NCBI GenBank assembly: GCA_029224185.1
Contig: JANZKI010000027.1
Span: 62,001 to 126,000, forward strand
Source of the DNA: Karalla daura
Lineage: Eukaryota; Chordata; Actinopteri; Chaetodontiformes; Leiognathidae
DNA length: 64,000 nucleotides
Direction: 5' to 3'
The position numbers were made by a program, and so were the translations under genes. The notes under the pieces were generated by a model. That model searched no databases and was not told the origin of the DNA. It saw nothing but the letters and a program-made list of their open reading frames with translations. Positions 35,022 through 47,714 of this stretch are shown here, piece after piece (the stretch's first letter is position 1; each line of letters starts with the position of its first letter).

Positions 35022-36129
35022 TGTCGCGTCAACACAAAACATTCATTCAAACATTCACTCAAAACACAGTCACGTGGCCTAAGCTCCAAACCTGCAGGGG
35101 GCAGAGAGAAAGTTAGTTTTGGTAGGGTAACCAGGAAGTCAATCTGTGCTTCCTGTGGCAGCCATATCATCTGCATACCTGCATGGAGAAAAAAGTTTGC
35201 TAACAAAGTAGAAGCATCTAACAAAAGGAAATACACAGGAATCACACAACTAAACAAAGAAGATTACTCAGCTCACAGTCAAGACGCAACTGGTTGTCAA
35301 CTGTCAAGTTATGTTAGATTTTACTCCGTTCCTGCTCAAACTTGAAAAGAGCCTCGTCTGAAGGACGCAGAGGGACAACTCAAATCTTCCTTCTCTTTTG
35401 TTTATTGAGTTTAGTAGATAGGTTGATTAGGTTGATTTGGTTGATTAGGTTGATAACCTTCAAAATAAACAAGAAACATTGCATTACTTAAAGTTCAAAC
35501 ATAACAAATTCATGAATTCATAAATCTCAAATCAGTATGAATCAATCAAAATCTAAAATCAGAATATCAAATATCAAGTCTACAATCAACAAGGTAGCTT
35601 CAGAATCAGATTTCTTTCTTTGCAACATAAACCATGCATTCAAAATGATATAAATTGAGCCAGTTCATGTACAAACAATTGAAGTTGTATCAGCATAAAC
35701 AAACAAACATTTTAATTCCATCAACACTACAATACAATACAAGTAAGTAGATTTGAATGTTCAGGCTGTAAATTTGAGTGAACATGATAAAACAAAGTAA
35801 TTCTTTCAGCATTTTCAGATATCAAAGTGACAAAGTGTTTCAATGTCCATTCCCCTACCAGTTGCGTCTTGACTGTGAGCTGAGTAATCTTCTTTGTTTA
35901 GTTGTGTGATTCCTGTGTATTTCCTTGTCTTCGATGCTTCTCCTTTGTTAGCAAACTTTTTTCTCCATGCAGGTATGCAGGTGATATGGCCGCCACAGGA
36001 AGCACAGATTGACTTCCTGGTTACCCTACGAATACTAACTTTCTCTCTGCCCCCTGCAGGTTTGGAGCTTAGGCCACGTGACTGTGTTTTGAGTGAATGT
36101 TTGAATGAATGTTTTGTGTTGACGCGACA
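35022..36129 (+). mobile_element. Element copy 16
   Basis: Same states as copy 14. Counterpart of copy 21 at +9,048 bp. Confidence 0.96.
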
Positions 36130-36908
36130 GTGGGGAAAAGCGCTTTGAAAAAGTGTGTTGACGCATTCACTGTTGGCCATTATGCAGTGCAGCAACAGGC
36201 CTAAACAGTGTTTAGAACGCCTAGTTGGGCTTGTCTACAGCCCCCTGTGTAGGAAACGGTGAGGAAAAGCGCTTTGAAAAAGTGTGTTTACGCATTCACC
36301 ATGGGCCATTACGCAGTGCAGCAACAGGCCTAAACAGTGTTTAGAACGCCTAGTTGGGCTTGTCTACAGCCCCCTGTGTAGGAAACGGTGAGGAAAAGCG
36401 CTTTGAAAAAGTGTGTTGACGCATTCACTGTTGGCCATTATGCAGTGCAACAACAGGCCTAAACAGTGTTTAGAACGCCTAGTTGGGCCTTTTTACAGCC
36501 CCCTGCGTAGGAAACGGTGGGGAAAAGCGCTTTGAAAAAGTGTGTTGACGCATTCACCATCAGCCATTACGCAGTGCAGCAACAGGTCTAAACGGTGTTT
36601 AGAACGCCTAGTTAGGCCTGTTTACAGCCCCCTGCGTAGGAAACTGTGGGGAAAAGCGCTTTGAAAAAGTGTGTTTACGCATTCACCATGGGCCATTACG
36701 CAGTGCAGCAACAGGCCTAAACAGTGTTTAGAACGCCTAGTTGGGCTTGTCTACAGCCCCCTGTGTAGGAAACGGTGAGGAAAAGCGCTTTGAAAAAGTG
36801 TGTTGACGCATTCACTGTTGGCCATTATGCAGTGCAGCAACAGGCCTAAACAGTGTTTAGAACGCCTAGTTGGGCCTTTTTACAGCCCCCTGCGTAGGAA
36901 ACGGTGGG
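36130..36908 (+). repeat. Monomer run after copy 16 (6 monomers)
   Basis: 779 bp. Carries GTGCAACAACAGG (GTGCAGCAACAGG elsewhere) at about 36,446, shared only with the run after copy 21. Confidence 0.95.
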
Positions 36909-38016
36909 TGTCGCGTCAACACAAAACATTCATTCAAACATTCACTCAAAACACAGTCACGTGGCCTAAGCTCCAAACCTGCAGGGGGCAGAGAGAAAGT
37001 TAGTTTTGGTAGGGTAACCAGGAAGTCAATCTGTGCTTCCTGTGGCAGCCATATCATCTGCATACCTGCATGGAGAAAAAAGTTTGCTAACAAAGTAGAA
37101 GCATCTAACAAAAGGAAATACACAGGAATCACACAACTAAACAAAGAAGATTACTCAGCTCACAGTCAAGACGCAACTGGTTGTCAACTGTCAAGTTATG
37201 TTAGATTTTACTCCGTTCCTGCTCAAACTTGAAAAGAGCCTCGTCTGAAGGACGCAGAGGGACAACTCAAATCTTCCTTCTCTTTTGTTTATTGAGTTTA
37301 GTAGATAGGTTGATTAGGTTGATTTGGTTGATTAGGTTGATAACCTTCAAAATAAACAAGAAACATTGCATTACTTAAAGTTCAAACATAACAAATTCAT
37401 GAATTCATAAATCTCAAATCAGTATGAATCAATCAAAATCTAAAATCAGAATATCAAATATCAAGTCTACAATCAACAAGGTAGCTTCAGAATCAGATTT
37501 CTTTCTTTGCAACATAAACCATGCATTCAAAATGATATAAATTGAGCCAGTTCATGTACAAACAATTGAAGTTGTATCAGCATAAACAAACAAACATTTT
37601 AATTCCATCAACACTACAATACAATACAAGTAAGTAGATTTGAATGTTCAGGCTGTAAATTTGAGTGAACATGATAAAACAAAGTAATTCTTTCAGCATT
37701 TTCAGATATCAAAGTGACAAAGTGTTTCAATGTCCATTCCCCTACCAGTTGCGTCTTGACTGTGAGCTGAGTAATCTTCTTTGTTTAGTTGTGTGATTCC
37801 TGTGTATTTCCTTGTCTTCGATGCTTCTCCTTTGTTAGCAAACTTTTTTCTCCATGCAGGTATGCAGGTGATATGGCCGCCACAGGAAGCACAGATTGAC
37901 TTCCTGGTTACCCTACGAATACTAACTTTCTCTCTGCCCCCTGCAGGTTTGGAGCTTAGGCCACGTGACTGTGTTTTGAGTGAATGTTTGAATGAATGTT
38001 TTGTGTTGACGCGACA
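36909..38016 (+). mobile_element. Element copy 17
   Basis: Same states as copy 14. Counterpart of copy 22 at +9,048 bp. Confidence 0.96.
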
Positions 38017-38795
38017 GTGGGGAAAAGCGCTTTGAAAAAGTGTGTTGACGCATTCACTGTTGGCCATTATGCAGTGCAGCAACAGGCCTAAACAGTGTTT
38101 AGAACGCCTAGTTGGGCTTGTCTACAGCCCCCTGTGTAGGAAACGGTGAGGAAAAGCGCTTTGAAAAAGTGTGTTTACGCATTCACCATGGGCCATTACG
38201 CAGTGCAGCAACAGGCCTAAACAGTGTTTAGAACGCCTAGTTGGGCTTGTCTACAGCCCCCTGTGTAGGAAACGGTGAGGAAAAGCGCTTTGAAAAAGTG
38301 TGTTGACGCATTCACTGTTGGCCATTATGCAGTGCAGCAACAGGCCTAAACAGTGTTTAGAACGCCTAGTTGGGCCTTTTTACAGCCCCCTGCGTAGGAA
38401 ACGGTGGGGAAAAGCGCTTTGAAAAAGTGTGTTGACGCATTCACCATCAGCCATTACGCAGTGCAGCAACAGGTCTAAACGGTGTTTAGAACGCCTAGTT
38501 AGGCCTGTTTACAGCCCCCTGCGTAGGAAACTGTGGGGAAAAGCGCTTTGAAAAAGTGTGTTTACGCATTCACCATGGGCCATTACGCAGTGCAGCAACA
38601 GGCCTAAACAGTGTTTAGAACGCCTAGTTGGGCTTGTCTACAGCCCCCTGTGTAGGAAACGGTGAGGAAAAGCGCTTTGAAAAAGTGTGTTGACGCATTC
38701 ACTGTTGGCCATTATGCAGTGCAGCAACAGGCCTAAACAGTGTTTAGAACGCCTAGTTGGGCCTTTTTACAGCCCCCTGCGTAGGAAACGGTGGG
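38017..38795 (+). repeat. Monomer run after copy 17 (6 monomers)
   Basis: 779 bp in standard class order. The 9,048-bp correspondence ends here, since the run after copy 22 has five monomers. Confidence 0.95.
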
Positions 38796-39903
38796 TGTCG
38801 CGTCAACACAAAACATTCATTCAAACATTCACTCAAAACACAGTCACGTGGCCTAAGCTCCAAACCTGCAGGGGGCAGAGAGAAAGTTAGTTTTGGTAGG
38901 GTAACCAGGAAGTCAATCTGTGCTTCCTGTGGCAGCCATATCATCTGCATACCTGCATGGAGAAAAAAGTTTGCTAACAAAGTAGAAGCATCTAACAAAA
39001 GGAAATACACAGGAATCACACAACTAAACAAAGAAGATTACTCAGCTCACAGTCAAGACGCAACTGGTTGTCAACTGTCAAGTTATGTTAGATTTTACTC
39101 CGTTCCTGCTCAAACTTGAAAAGAGCCTCGTCTGAAGGACGCAGAGGGACAACTCAAATCTTCCTTCTCTTTTGTTTATTGAGTTTAGTAGATAGGTTGA
39201 TTAGGTTGATTTGGTTGATTAGGTTGATAACCTTCAAAATAAACAAGAAACATTGCATTACTTAAAGTTCAAACATAACAAATTCATGAATTCATAAATC
39301 TCAAATCAGTATGAATCAATCAAAATCTAAAATCAGAATATCAAATATCAAGTCTACAATCAACAAGGTAGCTTCAGAATCAGATTTCTTTCTTTGCAAC
39401 ATAAACCATGCATTCAAAATGATATAAATTGAGCCAGTTCATGTACAAACAATTGAAGTTGTATCAGCATAAACAAACAAACATTTTAATTCCATCAACA
39501 CTACAATACAATACAAGTAAGTAGATTTGAATGTTCAGGCTGTAAATTTGAGTGAACATGATAAAACAAAGTAATTCTTTCAGCATTTTCAGATATCAAA
39601 GTGACAAAGTGTTTCAATGTCCATTCCCCTACCAGTTGCGTCTTGACTGTGAGCTGAGTAATCTTCTTTGTTTAGTTGTGTGATTCCTGTGTATTTCCTT
39701 GTCTTCGATGCTTCTCCTTTGTTAGCAAACTTTTTTCTCCATGCAGGTATGCAGGTGATATGGCCGCCACAGGAAGCACAGATTGACTTCCTGGTTACCC
39801 TACGAATACTAACTTTCTCTCTGCCCCCTGCAGGTTTGGAGCTTAGGCCACGTGACTGTGTTTTGAGTGAATGTTTGAATGAATGTTTTGTGTTGACGCG
39901 ACA
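38796..39903 (+). mobile_element. Element copy 18
   Basis: Same states as copy 14. Confidence 0.96.
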
Positions 39904-40682
39904 GTGGGGAAAAGCGCTTTGAAAAAGTGTGTTGACGCATTCACTGTTGGCCATTATGCAGTGCAGCAACAGGCCTAAACAGTGTTTAGAACGCCTAGTT
40001 GGGCTTGTCTACAGCCCCCTGTGTAGGAAACGGTGAGGAAAAGCGCTTTGAAAAAGTGTGTTTACGCATTCACCATGGGCCATTACGCAGTGCAGCAACA
40101 GGCCTAAACAGTGTTTAGAACGCCTAGTTGGGCTTGTCTACAGCCCCCTGTGTAGGAAACGGTGAGGAAAAGCGCTTTGAAAAAGTGTGTTGACGCATTC
40201 ACTGTTGGCCATTATGCAGTGCAGCAACAGGCCTAAACAGTGTTTAGAACGCCTAGTTGGGCCTTTTTACAGCCCCCTGCGTAGGAAACGGTGGGGAAAA
40301 GCGCTTTGAAAAAGTGTGTTGACGCATTCACCATCAGCCATTACGCAGTGCAGCAACAGGTCTAAACGGTGTTTAGAACGCCTAGTTAGGCCTGTTTACA
40401 GCCCCCTGCGTAGGAAACTGTGGGGAAAAGCGCTTTGAAAAAGTGTGTTTACGCATTCACCATGGGCCATTACGCAGTGCAGCAACAGGCCTAAACAGTG
40501 TTTAGAACGCCTAGTTGGGCTTGTCTACAGCCCCCTGTGTAGGAAACGGTGAGGAAAAGCGCTTTGAAAAAGTGTGTTGACGCATTCACTGTTGGCCATT
40601 ATGCAGTGCAGCAACAGGCCTAAACAGTGTTTAGAACGCCTAGTTGGGCCTTTTTACAGCCCCCTGCGTAGGAAACGGTGGG
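39904..40682 (+). repeat. Monomer run after copy 18 (6 monomers)
   Basis: 779 bp in standard class order. Confidence 0.95.
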
Positions 40683-41790
40683 TGTCGCGTCAACACAAAA
40701 CATTCATTCAAACATTCACTCAAAACACAGTCACGTGGCCTAAGCTCCAAACCTGCAGGGGGCAGAGAGAAAGTTAGTTTTGGTAGGGTAACCAGGAAGT
40801 CAATCTGTGCTTCCTGTGGCAGCCATATCATCTGCATACCTGCATGGAGAAAAAAGTTTGCTAACAAAGTAGAAGCATCTAACAAAAGGAAATACACAGG
40901 AATCACACAACTAAACAAAGAAGATTACTCAGCTCACAGTCAAGACGCAACTGGTTGTCAACTGTCAAGTTATGTTAGATTTTACTCCGTTCCTGCTCAA
41001 ACTTGAAAAGAGCCTCGTCTGAAGGACGCAGAGGGACAACTCAAATCTTCCTTCTCTTTTGTTTATTGAGTTTAGTAGATAGGTTGATTAGGTTGATTTG
41101 GTTGATTAGGTTGATAACCTTCAAAATAAACAAGAAACATTGCATTACTTAAAGTTCAAACATAACAAATTCATGAATTCATAAATCTCAAATCAGTATG
41201 AATCAATCAAAATCTAAAATCAGAATATCAAATATCAAGTCTACAATCAACAAGGTAGCTTCAGAATCAGATTTCTTTCTTTGCAACATAAACCATGCAT
41301 TCAAAATGATATAAATTGAGCCAGTTCATGTACAAACAATTGAAGTTGTATCAGCATAAACAAACAAACATTTTAATTCCATCAACACTACAATACAATA
41401 CAAGTAAGTAGATTTGAATGTTCAGGCTGTAAATTTGAGTGAACATGATAAAACAAAGTAATTCTTTCAGCATTTTCAGATATCAAAGTGACAAAGTGTT
41501 TCAATGTCCATTCCCCTACCAGTTGCGTCTTGACTGTGAGCTGAGTAATCTTCTTTGTTTAGTTGTGTGATTCCTGTGTATTTCCTTGTCTTCGATGCTT
41601 CTCCTTTGTTAGCAAACTTTTTTCTCCATGCAGGTATGCAGGTGATATGGCCGCCACAGGAAGCACAGATTGACTTCCTGGTTACCCTACGAATACTAAC
41701 TTTCTCTCTGCCCCCTGCAGGTTTGGAGCTTAGGCCACGTGACTGTGTTTTGAGTGAATGTTTGAATGAATGTTTTGTGTTGACGCGACA
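40683..41790 (+). mobile_element. Element copy 19
   Basis: Same states as copy 14. Its right flank enters a hybrid monomer (CTGTTGG/TATGC joined to GGTCTAAACGG). Confidence 0.96.
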
Positions 41791-42182
41791 GTGGGGAAAA
41801 GCGCTTTGAAAAAGTGTGTTGACGCATTCACTGTTGGCCATTATGCAGTGCAGCAACAGGTCTAAACGGTGTTTAGAACGCCTAGTTAGGCCTGTTTACA
41901 GCCCCCTGCGTAGGAAACTGTGGGGAAAAGCGCTTTGAAAAAGTGTGTTTACGCATTCACCATGGGCCATTACGCAGTGCAGCAACAGGCCTAAACAGTG
42001 TTTAGAACGCCTCGTTGGGCTTGTCTACAGCCCCCTGTGTAGGAAACGGTGAGGAAAAGCGCTTTGAAAAAGTGTGTTGACGCATTCACTGTTGGCCATT
42101 ATGCAGTGCAGCAACAGGCCTAAACAGTGTTTAGAACGCCTAGTTGGGCCTTTTTACAGCCCCCTGCGTAGGAAACGGTGGG
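41791..42182 (+). repeat. Monomer run after copy 19 (3 monomers, deletion)
   Basis: 392 bp = 3 x 129 + 5, the shortest run. A 387-bp (three-monomer) deletion relative to the standard run joins the first CTGTTGG monomer to the right half of the CATCAG monomer at about 41,833-41,870. Private variant GCCTCGTTGGG at about 42,009. Confidence 0.95.
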
Positions 42183-43290
42183 TGTCGCGTCAACACAAAA
42201 CATTCATTCAAACATTCACTCAAAACACAGTCACGTGGCCTAAGCTCCAAACCTGCAGGGGGCAGAGAGAAAGTTAGTTTTGGTAGGGTAACCAGGAAGT
42301 CAATCTGTGCTTCCTGTGGCAGCCATATCATCTGCATACCTGCATGGAGAAAAAAGTTTGCTAACAAAGTAGAAGCATCTAACAAAAGGAAATACACAGG
42401 AATCACACAACTAAACAAAGAAGATTACTCAGCTCACAGTCAAGACGCAACTGGTTGTCAACTGTCAAGTTATGTTAGATTTTACTCCGTTCCTGCTCAA
42501 ACTTGAAAAGAGCCTCGTCTGAAGGACGCAGAGGGACAACTCAAATCTTCCTTCTCTTTTGTTTATTGAGTTTAGTAGATAGGTTGATTAGGTTGATTTG
42601 GTTGATTAGGTTGATAACCTTCAAAATAAACAAGAAACATTGCATTACTTAAAGTTCAAACATAACAAATTCATGAATTCATAAATCTCAAATCAGTATG
42701 AATCAATCAAAATCTAAAATCAGAATATCAAATATCAAGTCTACAATCAACAAGGTAGCTTCAGAATCAGATTTCTTTCTTTGCAACATAAACCATGCAT
42801 TCAAAATGATATAAATTGAGCCAGTTCATGTACAAACAATTGAAGTTGTATCAGCATAAACAAACAAACATTTTAATTCCATCAACACTACAATACAATA
42901 CAAGTAAGTAGATTTGAATGTTCAGGCTGTAAATTTGAGTGAACATGATAAAACAAAGTAATTCTTTCAGCATTTTCAGATATCAAAGTGACAAAGTGTT
43001 TCAATGTCCATTCCCCTACCAGTTGCGTCTTGACTGTGAGCTGAGTAATCTTCTTTGTTTAGTTGTGTGATTCCTGTGTATTTCCTTGTCTTCGATGCTT
43101 CTCCTTTGTTAGCAAACTTTTTTCTCCATGCAGGTATGCAGGTGATATGGCCGCCACAGGAAGCACAGATTGACTTCCTGGTTACCCTACGAATACTAAC
43201 TTTCTCTCTGCCCCCTGCAGGTTTGGAGCTTAGGCCACGTGACTGTGTTTTGAGTGAATGTTTGAATGAATGTTTTGTGTTGACGCGACA
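42183..43290 (+). mobile_element. Element copy 20
   Basis: Same states as copy 14. Confidence 0.96.
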
Positions 43291-44069
43291 GTGGGGAAAA
43301 GCGCTTTGAAAAAGTGTGTTGACGCATTCACTGTTGGCCATTATGCAGTGCAGCAACAGGCCTAAACAGTGTTTAGAACGCCTAGTTGGGCTTGTCTACA
43401 GCCCCCTGTGTAGGAAACGGTGAGGAAAAGCGCTTTGAAAAAGTGTGTTTACGCATTCACCATGGGCCATTACGCAGTGCAGCAACAGGCCTAAACAGTG
43501 TTTAGAACGCCTAGTTGGGCTTGTCTACAGCCCCCTGTGTAGGAAACGGTGAGGAAAAGCGCTTTGAAAAAGTGTGTTGACGCATTCACTGTTGGCCATT
43601 ATGCAGTGCAGCAACAGGCCTAAACAGTGTTTAGAACGCCTAGTTGGGCCTTTTTACAGCCCCCTGCGTAGGAAACGGTGGGGAAAAGCGCTTTGAAAAA
43701 GTGTGTTGACGCATTCACCATCAGCCATTACGCAGTGCAGCAACAGGTCTAAACGGTGTTTAGAACGCCTAGTTAGGCCTGTTTACAGCCCCCTGCGTAG
43801 GAAACTGTGGGGAAAAGCGCTTTGAAAAAGTGTGTTTACGCATTCACCATGGGCCATTACGCAGTGCAGCAACAGGCCTAAACAGTGTTTAGAACGCCTA
43901 GTTGGGCTTGTCTACAGCCCCCTGTGTAGGAAACGGTGAGGAAAAGCGCTTTGAAAAAGTGTGTTGACGCATTCACTGTTGGCCATTATGCAGTGCAGCA
44001 ACAGGCCTAAACAGTGTTTAGAACGCCTAGTTGGGCCTTTTTACAGCCCCCTGCGTAGGAAACGGTGGG
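43291..44069 (+). repeat. Monomer run after copy 20 (6 monomers)
   Basis: 779 bp in standard class order. Confidence 0.95.
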
Positions 44070-45177
44070 TGTCGCGTCAACACAAAACATTCATTCAAAC
44101 ATTCACTCAAAACACAGTCACGTGGCCTAAGCTCCAAACCTGCAGGGGGCAGAGAGAAAGTTAGTTTTGGTAGGGTAACCAGGAAGTCAATCTGTGCTTC
44201 CTGTGGCAGCCATATCATCTGCATACCTGCATGGAGAAAAAAGTTTGCTAACAAAGTAGAAGCATCTAACAAAAGGAAATACACAGGAATCACACAACTA
44301 AACAAAGAAGATTACTCAGCTCACAGTCAAGACGCAACTGGTTGTCAACTGTCAAGTTATGTTAGATTTTACTCCGTTCCTGCTCAAACTTGAAAAGAGC
44401 CTCGTCTGAAGGACGCAGAGGGACAACTCAAATCTTCCTTCTCTTTTGTTTATTGAGTTTAGTAGATAGGTTGATTAGGTTGATTTGGTTGATTAGGTTG
44501 ATAACCTTCAAAATAAACAAGAAACATTGCATTACTTAAAGTTCAAACATAACAAATTCATGAATTCATAAATCTCAAATCAGTATGAATCAATCAAAAT
44601 CTAAAATCAGAATATCAAATATCAAGTCTACAATCAACAAGGTAGCTTCAGAATCAGATTTCTTTCTTTGCAACATAAACCATGCATTCAAAATGATATA
44701 AATTGAGCCAGTTCATGTACAAACAATTGAAGTTGTATCAGCATAAACAAACAAACATTTTAATTCCATCAACACTACAATACAATACAAGTAAGTAGAT
44801 TTGAATGTTCAGGCTGTAAATTTGAGTGAACATGATAAAACAAAGTAATTCTTTCAGCATTTTCAGATATCAAAGTGACAAAGTGTTTCAATGTCCATTC
44901 CCCTACCAGTTGCGTCTTGACTGTGAGCTGAGTAATCTTCTTTGTTTAGTTGTGTGATTCCTGTGTATTTCCTTGTCTTCGATGCTTCTCCTTTGTTAGC
45001 AAACTTTTTTCTCCATGCAGGTATGCAGGTGATATGGCCGCCACAGGAAGCACAGATTGACTTCCTGGTTACCCTACGAATACTAACTTTCTCTCTGCCC
45101 CCTGCAGGTTTGGAGCTTAGGCCACGTGACTGTGTTTTGAGTGAATGTTTGAATGAATGTTTTGTGTTGACGCGACA
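44070..45177 (+). mobile_element. Element copy 21
   Basis: Same states as copy 14. Confidence 0.96.
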
Positions 45178-45956
45178 GTGGGGAAAAGCGCTTTGAAAAA
45201 GTGTGTTGACGCATTCACTGTTGGCCATTATGCAGTGCAGCAACAGGCCTAAACAGTGTTTAGAACGCCTAGTTGGGCTTGTCTACAGCCCCCTGTGTAG
45301 GAAACGGTGAGGAAAAGCGCTTTGAAAAAGTGTGTTTACGCATTCACCATGGGCCATTACGCAGTGCAGCAACAGGCCTAAACAGTGTTTAGAACGCCTA
45401 GTTGGGCTTGTCTACAGCCCCCTGTGTAGGAAACGGTGAGGAAAAGCGCTTTGAAAAAGTGTGTTGACGCATTCACTGTTGGCCATTATGCAGTGCAACA
45501 ACAGGCCTAAACAGTGTTTAGAACGCCTAGTTGGGCCTTTTTACAGCCCCCTGCGTAGGAAACGGTGGGGAAAAGCGCTTTGAAAAAGTGTGTTGACGCA
45601 TTCACCATCAGCCATTACGCAGTGCAGCAACAGGTCTAAACGGTGTTTAGAACGCCTAGTTAGGCCTGTTTACAGCCCCCTGCGTAGGAAACTGTGGGGA
45701 AAAGCGCTTTGAAAAAGTGTGTTTACGCATTCACCATGGGCCATTACGCAGTGCAGCAACAGGCCTAAACAGTGTTTAGAACGCCTAGTTGGGCTTGTCT
45801 ACAGCCCCCTGTGTAGGAAACGGTGAGGAAAAGCGCTTTGAAAAAGTGTGTTGACGCATTCACTGTTGGCCATTATGCAGTGCAGCAACAGGCCTAAACA
45901 GTGTTTAGAACGCCTAGTTGGGCCTTTTTACAGCCCCCTGCGTAGGAAACGGTGGG
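45178..45956 (+). repeat. Monomer run after copy 21 (6 monomers)
   Basis: 779 bp. Carries GTGCAACAACAGG at about 45,494, 9,048 bp after its twin. Confidence 0.95.
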
Positions 45957-47064
45957 TGTCGCGTCAACACAAAACATTCATTCAAACATTCACTCAAAAC
46001 ACAGTCACGTGGCCTAAGCTCCAAACCTGCAGGGGGCAGAGAGAAAGTTAGTTTTGGTAGGGTAACCAGGAAGTCAATCTGTGCTTCCTGTGGCAGCCAT
46101 ATCATCTGCATACCTGCATGGAGAAAAAAGTTTGCTAACAAAGTAGAAGCATCTAACAAAAGGAAATACACAGGAATCACACAACTAAACAAAGAAGATT
46201 ACTCAGCTCACAGTCAAGACGCAACTGGTTGTCAACTGTCAAGTTATGTTAGATTTTACTCCGTTCCTGCTCAAACTTGAAAAGAGCCTCGTCTGAAGGA
46301 CGCAGAGGGACAACTCAAATCTTCCTTCTCTTTTGTTTATTGAGTTTAGTAGATAGGTTGATTAGGTTGATTTGGTTGATTAGGTTGATAACCTTCAAAA
46401 TAAACAAGAAACATTGCATTACTTAAAGTTCAAACATAACAAATTCATGAATTCATAAATCTCAAATCAGTATGAATCAATCAAAATCTAAAATCAGAAT
46501 ATCAAATATCAAGTCTACAATCAACAAGGTAGCTTCAGAATCAGATTTCTTTCTTTGCAACATAAACCATGCATTCAAAATGATATAAATTGAGCCAGTT
46601 CATGTACAAACAATTGAAGTTGTATCAGCATAAACAAACAAACATTTTAATTCCATCAACACTACAATACAATACAAGTAAGTAGATTTGAATGTTCAGG
46701 CTGTAAATTTGAGTGAACATGATAAAACAAAGTAATTCTTTCAGCATTTTCAGATATCAAAGTGACAAAGTGTTTCAATGTCCATTCCCCTACCAGTTGC
46801 GTCTTGACTGTGAGCTGAGTAATCTTCTTTGTTTAGTTGTGTGATTCCTGTGTATTTCCTTGTCTTCGATGCTTCTCCTTTGTTAGCAAACTTTTTTCTC
46901 CATGCAGGTATGCAGGTGATATGGCCGCCACAGGAAGCACAGATTGACTTCCTGGTTACCCTACGAATACTAACTTTCTCTCTGCCCCCTGCAGGTTTGG
47001 AGCTTAGGCCACGTGACTGTGTTTTGAGTGAATGTTTGAATGAATGTTTTGTGTTGACGCGACA
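45957..47064 (+). mobile_element. Element copy 22
   Basis: Last copy with left flank CGTAGG, GGCAGCC and ATCTAAAATC. The right side switches to the 7,419-bp super-unit, so a recombination breakpoint lies within or near this copy. Confidence 0.96.
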
Positions 47065-47714
47065 GTGGGGAAAAGCGCTTTGAAAAAGTGTGTTGACGCA
47101 TTCACTGTTGGCCATTATGCAGTGCAGCAACAGGTCTAAACGGTGTTTAGAACGCCTAGTTAGGCCTGTTTACAGCCCCCTGCGTAGGAAACTGTGGGGA
47201 AAAGCGCTTTGAAAAAGTGTGTTTACGCATTCACCATGGGCCATTACGCAGTGCAGCAACAGGCCTAAACAGTGTTTAGAACGCCTAGTTGGGCTTGTCT
47301 ACAGCCCCCTGTGTAGGAAACGGTGAGGAAAAGCGCTTTGAAAAAGTGTGTTGACGCATTCACTGTTGGCCATTATGCAGTGCAGCAACAGGCCTAAACA
47401 GTGTTTAGAACGCCTAGTTGGGCCTTTTTACAGCCCCCTGCGTAGGAAACGGTGGGGAAAAGCGCTTTGAAAAAGTGTGTTGACGCATTCACCATCAGCC
47501 ATTACGCAGTGCAGCAACAGGTCTAAACGGTGTTTAGAACGCCTAGTTAGGCCTGTTTACAGCCCCCTGCGTAGGAAACGGTGGGGAAAAGCGCTTTGAA
47601 AAAGTGTGTTGACGCATTCACCATCGGCCATTACGCAGTGCAGCAACAGACCTAAACAGTGTTTAGAACGCCTAGTTGGGCCTGTTTACAGCCCCCTGCG
47701 TATGAAACGGTGGG
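47065..47714 (+). repeat. Monomer run after copy 22 (5 monomers)
   Basis: 650 bp = 5 x 129 + 5. Starts with the same hybrid monomer as the run after copy 19 (about 47,104-47,145) but ends with the CATCGG/CAGACC and CGTATG flank of the older family. Confidence 0.95.

Larger units (their letters stand above)
31248..47064 (+). repeat. Homogeneous 1,887-bp higher-order array (copies 14-22)
   Basis: Nine elements with the same diagnostic states, spaced 1,887 bp (element + 6 monomers) except one 1,500-bp spacing between copies 19 and 20. Copies 15-17 match copies 20-22 at an offset of 9,048 bp. The private variant GTGCAACAACAGG at about 36,446 and 45,494 lies exactly 9,048 bp apart, showing that a multi-unit block was itself duplicated. 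Confidence 0.9.
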
